This document shows positions 17,180-20,043 of a DNA stretch of 20,043 nt, piece by piece. The stretch's first letter is position 1. Every line of letters starts with the position of its first letter. The notes under the pieces were generated by a model. It did not search any database, was not told the origin of the DNA, and worked only from the letters and a program-made list of their open reading frames with translations. The DNA lies in contig NZ_CALTTX010000049.1 in NCBI RefSeq assembly GCF_943912325.1, positions 1-20,043 on the forward strand, written 5' to 3'. The stretch comes from an uncultured Microbacterium sp. (lineage in GTDB: Bacteria; Actinomycetota; Actinomycetes; Actinomycetales; Microbacteriaceae). Made by a program: the position numbers and the translations under genes.

Positions 17180-18172
17180 ATGGCGCACGACATCGCGTTC
17201 CACATCTCGACGACACGTTTCGACGAGGACTACTCCCCCTCGTCGACCTCGCGCGCGACGACGAACTTCGCCAACCTCGCGCGCGGGGATGATCGCGAGC
17301 AGAACCTGCGCAACGCCCTCACGATGATCGATCGGCGCTTCAACGACCTCGTGCGCTGGGACAACCCGACGGGTGACCGCTACACGCTCGAGCTCGACAT
17401 CATCTCGGTCGACCTCGAGTTCGCCACCTCCGGTGACGACCGCGAATTCCCGTTGCTCGAAGTCCTCGACATCCAGATTCTCGACACGTGGACCGGTGAG
17501 CGCCACGCCGGAATCGTCGGCAACAACTTCTCGTCGTACCTGCGCGATTACGACTTCAGCGTGCTCCTGCCGAGCCTGAACGACGGTTCGGGGCCGTTCA
17601 CGACGCCCGACGACTTCGGTGATCTGCACGGCAAGCTGTTTCAGCACTTCCTCGAGACTGCTCAGTACCGCGAGCGTTTCGCCGTCGATCCCGTGATTTG
17701 CATCAGCGTGTCGACGAGCAAGACGTACGAGCGCAGCGACAACCGGCATCCGATTCTCGGCGTCGAATATCGCCAAGACGACCTGTCACTGACCGATCAG
17801 TACTTCGGCAAGATGGGCCTGCGCGTGCGGTACTTCCAGCCGCCGCGCAGCACGGCGCCCCTGGCGTTCTACTTCCGGGGCGACCTGCTCAACGACTACA
17901 CGAACCTGCAGCTGGCCGGCACGATCAGCACGATGGAGACCTTCCAAAAGATCTATCGCCCCGAGATCTACAGCGCCAATTCGGCCGCCCCGGCGACGTA
18001 TCGTCCGAGCCTTGACAACCAGGACTTCTCGCGCCCGCAGGTCGACTACGACCGCGAGGAGCGCTCGCGTCTCGCCATCACGCAGGGGGCGTGGGCCGCC
18101 GAACACTTCGTGAAGCCGCACGGCGACGAGCTCGCCCGCTGGGCGGCCGACTACGCCGCTCTCGTTCGCTGA
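17180..18172 (+). CDS. mesX: DUF1852 protein, methionine synthase partner MesX
   Basis: A 330-aa cytosolic protein of the DUF1852 family. Recognisable family blocks are TRATTNFANLARG-like sequence near residue 25, NNFSSYLRDYDFSVLLPS, DFGDLHGKLFQHFLE, HPILGVEYRQ, QYFGKMGLRVRYFQPP and ISTMETFQKIYRPEIY. It has no signal peptide or membrane helix. DUF1852 proteins are encoded beside core-MetE proteins of the MesD type and were shown genetically to be required for their methionine synthase activity (named MesX); the biochemical role is unknown. Here mesD follows 46 bp downstream on the same strand. The ATG at 17180 has GGAGAGG 5 nt upstream, a strong ribosome site, unlike most starts in this window. 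Confidence 0.9.
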   Translation: MAHDIAFHISTTRFDEDYSPSSTSRATTNFANLARGDDREQNLRNALTMIDRRFNDLVRWDNPTGDRYTLELDIISVDLEFATSGDDREFPLLEVLDIQILDTWTGERHAGIVGNNFSSYLRDYDFSVLLPSLNDGSGPFTTPDDFGDLHGKLFQHFLETAQYRERFAVDPVICISVSTSKTYERSDNRHPILGVEYRQDDLSLTDQYFGKMGLRVRYFQPPRSTAPLAFYFRGDLLNDYTNLQLAGTISTMETFQKIYRPEIYSANSAAPATYRPSLDNQDFSRPQVDYDREERSRLAITQGAWAAEHFVKPHGDELARWAADYAALVR

Positions 18173-18218
18173 TTCCTCCCGCCGTCCTCGCTCGCCGATC
18201 CGTAAGAAGCACTCCGTT

Positions 18219-19250
18219 ATGAATACACTCCTGCCCACCGCGCTCGTCGGCAGCCTTCCGAAGCCGTCGTGGCTCGCTCAACCCGAGACCCTGTGGTCAC
18301 CATGGAAGCTCGAGGGCGATGAACTCGCCGAAGGCAAGCGCGACGCCCTGAACGTCGCCGTGCACGATCAGAGCACGCGCGGGATCGACATCGTCAGCGA
18401 CGGCGAGCAGACGCGCCAGCATTTCGTGACGACCTTCATCGAGCACTTGAGCGGCGTCGACTTCGAGCACCGCGAAACGGTGCGCATTCGCAATCGCTAC
18501 GACGCGAGCGTCCCGACGGTCGTCGGTGCAGTGGAGCGCGAGAAGCCCGTTTTCGTCGAGGATGCCGCGTACTTGCGCCAGCAGACGGATCGCCCGATCA
18601 AGTGGGCGCTGCCCGGGCCGATGACAATGATCGACACGCTCGCCGACCGGTACTACAACAGCCGCGAGAAGCTCGCGTGGGAGTTCGCCACGATCCTCAA
18701 TCAGGAGGCGAAAGAGCTCGAGGCCGCGGGCGTCGACGTCATCCAGTTCGACGAGCCGGCCTTCAACGTCTTCTTCGACGATGTGCGCGAGTGGGGCATG
18801 GCGACGCTCGAGCGCGCAGTGGAGGGACTGCGCGCCGAAACGGTCGTGCACATTTGCTACGGCTATGGCATCAAGGCCAACACCGATTGGAAGGCCACGC
18901 TCGGCGACGAGTGGCGACAGTACGAGCAGACGTTCCCTCTGTTACAGCGGTCATCGATCGACGTCATCTCGCTCGAGTCGCACAACTCTCGGATCCCGCT
19001 CGAGATCGTCGAGCTCGTCCGCGGCAAGAAGGTCATGCTCGGCGCGATCGATGTCGCCGACCACGCAATCGAACGCCCCGAAGAGGTGGCCGACACACTG
19101 CGCAAGGCGTTGAGATTCGTGGATGCCGACAAGCTCATACCCAGCACCAATTGCGGCATGGCACCGCTCCCGCGCGACGTCGCGCTCGCAAAGCTCACCG
19201 CGCTGAGCGCGGGCGCGGCGATCATTCGCAATGAGGTCGCGGGCGCGTAG
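18219..19250 (+). CDS. mesD: Core-MetE folate-independent methionine synthase MesD
   Basis: A 343-aa (beta-alpha)8 barrel equivalent to only the C-terminal, catalytic half of cobalamin-independent methionine synthase MetE (about 750 aa). Zinc ligands are in place: VVHICYGYG gives His211 and Cys213, SLESHNS gives Glu253 and STNCGMAP gives Cys312. IVSDGEQTR and QFDEPAF are the substrate-side motifs. The N-terminal folate-binding half of MetE is absent, so methyl-tetrahydrofolate is unlikely to be the donor. MesD proteins transfer a methyl group of still unproven origin to homocysteine and depend on MesX. The start has a modest AAGAAG 9 nt upstream. It lies in one operon with mesX. Confidence 0.9.
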   Translation: MNTLLPTALVGSLPKPSWLAQPETLWSPWKLEGDELAEGKRDALNVAVHDQSTRGIDIVSDGEQTRQHFVTTFIEHLSGVDFEHRETVRIRNRYDASVPTVVGAVEREKPVFVEDAAYLRQQTDRPIKWALPGPMTMIDTLADRYYNSREKLAWEFATILNQEAKELEAAGVDVIQFDEPAFNVFFDDVREWGMATLERAVEGLRAETVVHICYGYGIKANTDWKATLGDEWRQYEQTFPLLQRSSIDVISLESHNSRIPLEIVELVRGKKVMLGAIDVADHAIERPEEVADTLRKALRFVDADKLIPSTNCGMAPLPRDVALAKLTALSAGAAIIRNEVAGA

Positions 19251-19268
19251 GACTCGTCTCGCTGCCCG

Positions 19269-19427
19269 TCAACCGATCGCGGTGCGGATGAGCCACTCCT
19301 GGTCGCGGTAGCCGTCATCGTCACCCTCTGAATGGTCAGACACGTCGACCGACTCGATCATCTGGTCGAACGGGATCGGCGGCTCGAGGTGCCGATACCG
19401 CGCGCGCTCATCGCTCTCGGGGTCCAT
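19269..19427 (-). CDS. Small acidic hypothetical protein, 52 aa
   Basis: Not recognised. The product, MDPESDERARYRHLEPPIPF and 32 further residues, is acidic, contains a Pro-rich LEPPIPFDQMIE segment and ends QEWLIRTAIG; no membrane or signal segment is present. Evidence that it is real is the TACGAT hexamer exactly 6 nt before the ATG, the same layout as at well-identified genes here. It converges on mesD (18-bp gap) and diverges from the chimeric ORF at 19467. A longer frame reading to 20042 on this strand exists but would cross the palindrome and the divergent promoters, so the short form is preferred. Confidence 0.6.
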   Translation of the reverse strand: MDPESDERARYRHLEPPIPFDQMIESVDVSDHSEGDDDGYRDQEWLIRTAIG

Positions 19428-19433
19428 ACCGCG

Positions 19434-19460
19434 ATCGTACCCACGGGGTGACGCGATAAT
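19434..19460. promoter_or_regulatory. Back-to-back promoters of the 52-aa gene and the chimeric ORF
   Basis: TACGAT on the minus strand (19434-19439) is 6 nt from one ATG, and GATAAT on the plus strand (19455-19460) is 6 nt from the other. Only 15 bp separate the two -10 hexamers, so each polymerase would cover the other's site and the two genes should exclude each other. Confidence 0.5.
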
Positions 19461-19466
19461 CGAGGG

Positions 19467-19853
19467 ATGTCGCTGACCGATCCAACGCGCACGATTCCTA
19501 CGGGGCTGGCGACCGACGAGTTCGCGCTTCGACCGATCCGGGCGAGTGACGCGAGCCGCGACTACACGGCTGTCATGGAGACCCGCGTTGACCTGCGGAT
19601 CTGGGAGCAGTCGTCGTGGCCTGAGGACAAGCGGAAGTTTTTGTGGTGCTGGGCGTATGAAAAGACTGCCGACGGCACCCTCTACGTCATGGTGACGCTC
19701 GATCGAGAGCTCGACGATCCGAACTTCCACGATGTCTCGCAGGTCAGCAAGAACCGGTGGAACCACAACGTCGTCGTGAAAACCGCTGAGACCGCAAACA
19801 GCGGCTGGCTGAGAAAGCTCATCCGCGCCGGATACGACCTCGCGCGTTCCTGA
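19467..19853 (+). pseudogene. Chimeric ORF: GNAT acetyltransferase head joined to a foreign tail
   Basis: 128 aa. Residues about 10-51 (TGLATDEFALRPIRASDASR through EQSSWPED) look like the N-terminus of a GNAT acetyltransferase common in actinobacteria. The acetyl-CoA-binding region that should follow is missing. From KRKFLWCWAYEKTADGTLYV onward the sequence instead resembles the C-terminal part of a DUF5655-like protein (DRELDDP, QVSKNRWNHNVVVK, WLRKLIRAGYDLAR). The switch falls near 19626-19634, and the right part is less GC-rich than its neighbours. A deletion fusing two former genes is the simplest reading. The frame is open and has a GATAAT -10 6 nt upstream, so a short protein may still be made. 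Family assignments come from memory of these families. Confidence 0.55.
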
Positions 19854-20043
19854 CCGACCTGCCCGATCGGTGGTGCTGTACCCGTGGGTCTCGGGGGCTG
19901 CAGAAACCCACTCCATGAAGTCGGCAAGAGGCCGCCGAATGAAGAATGTCTCGCGACATATGAGACCTATGTCGCGAGACATCACATTGTGGACCTGAGG
20001 GTGTCTGGGTTCAGGACATAGGCGACAGGTGATCGGCGACACG
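19854..20043. other. Non-coding tail, possible edge of a degraded insertion element
   Basis: No gene is supported. A 6-bp stem, GTGGGT (19884-19889) with ACCCAC (19906-19911), might end the chimeric transcript. Then come a perfect 15-bp inverted repeat and a region rich in TGTCGC/GCGACA words (TCAGGACAT, GGCGACAGG, GGCGACACG) running off the window. Such words resemble the non-coding ends of actinobacterial IS481-type elements, but no transposase is visible. Confidence 0.35.
19946..19982. repeat. Perfect 15-bp inverted repeat
   Basis: ATGTCTCGCGACATA (19946-19960), 7-nt spacer TGAGACC, then its exact reverse complement (19968-19982). Each arm also contains a shorter internal palindrome, TCGCGA. 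It is not followed by a T-tract, so an operator or an element end is more likely than a terminator. Confidence 0.85.

Noticed and set aside
18219..19250. Truncated remnant of a full-length MetE
   Set aside because: The ORF has its own start, a complete catalytic barrel with all zinc ligands and an adjacent DUF1852 gene, which is the native MesD layout rather than decay.
19269..20042. 257-aa extension of the small minus-strand ORF
   Set aside because: It would read through the 15-bp palindrome, the chimeric ORF and both promoters. Only the last 52 codons have a start with a matching promoter.

Overview
The window is a high-GC, densely coded stretch of an actinobacterial chromosome. Gene content and order (leuS, comEA, comEC, holA, rpsT, lepA) are those of the conserved actinobacterial translation/replication neighbourhood. 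Protein flavour and abundant leaderless-type starts suggest the family Microbacteriaceae; that family call is inference, because no rRNA or marker was compared.

Layout. 1-1739 (-): lepA, cut by the window edge at its 3' end. 1859-3007 (-) and 3072-3836 (+): a class I/II aminotransferase and an alpha/beta hydrolase, fired divergently from a 64-bp gap. 3837-4219: gene-free region with nested inverted repeats, then the promoter and about 140-nt leader of rpsT. 4220-4480 (+): rpsT, followed by a strong terminator. 4655-11762 (-): holA, comEC, comEA and leuS. 11844-13307 (-): pabB. 13405-15301 (+): a DedA membrane protein and an APP1-type phosphatidate phosphatase domain protein, probably co-transcribed and both lipid-related. 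15402-16109 (+): an SRAP/HMCES-type DNA-protein crosslink protein. 16119-17060 (-): a LysR regulator, divergent from 17180-19250 (+), which holds a DUF1852 protein (MesX) and a short core-MetE protein (MesD). 19269-19427 (-): a 52-residue hypothetical protein with its own promoter. 19467-19853 (+): a chimeric ORF that looks like the front of a GNAT acetyltransferase joined to the back of an unrelated domain. 19854-20043: non-coding DNA with a perfect 15-bp inverted repeat, possibly the edge of a degraded insertion element.

The most notable system is mesX-mesD with its divergent LysR gene: a folate-independent, core-MetE type methionine synthase with its obligate partner. Two DNA-level patterns cut across gene boundaries. 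First, most transcription-unit starts have a TANNNT -10 hexamer only 6-7 nt before the start codon, the mark of leaderless mRNAs; this also fixed several start codons and supports the 52-aa gene. Second, the octamer AGGCATCC/GGATGCCT occurs 13 times, in several reading frames, on both strands and between genes, far above base-composition expectation.
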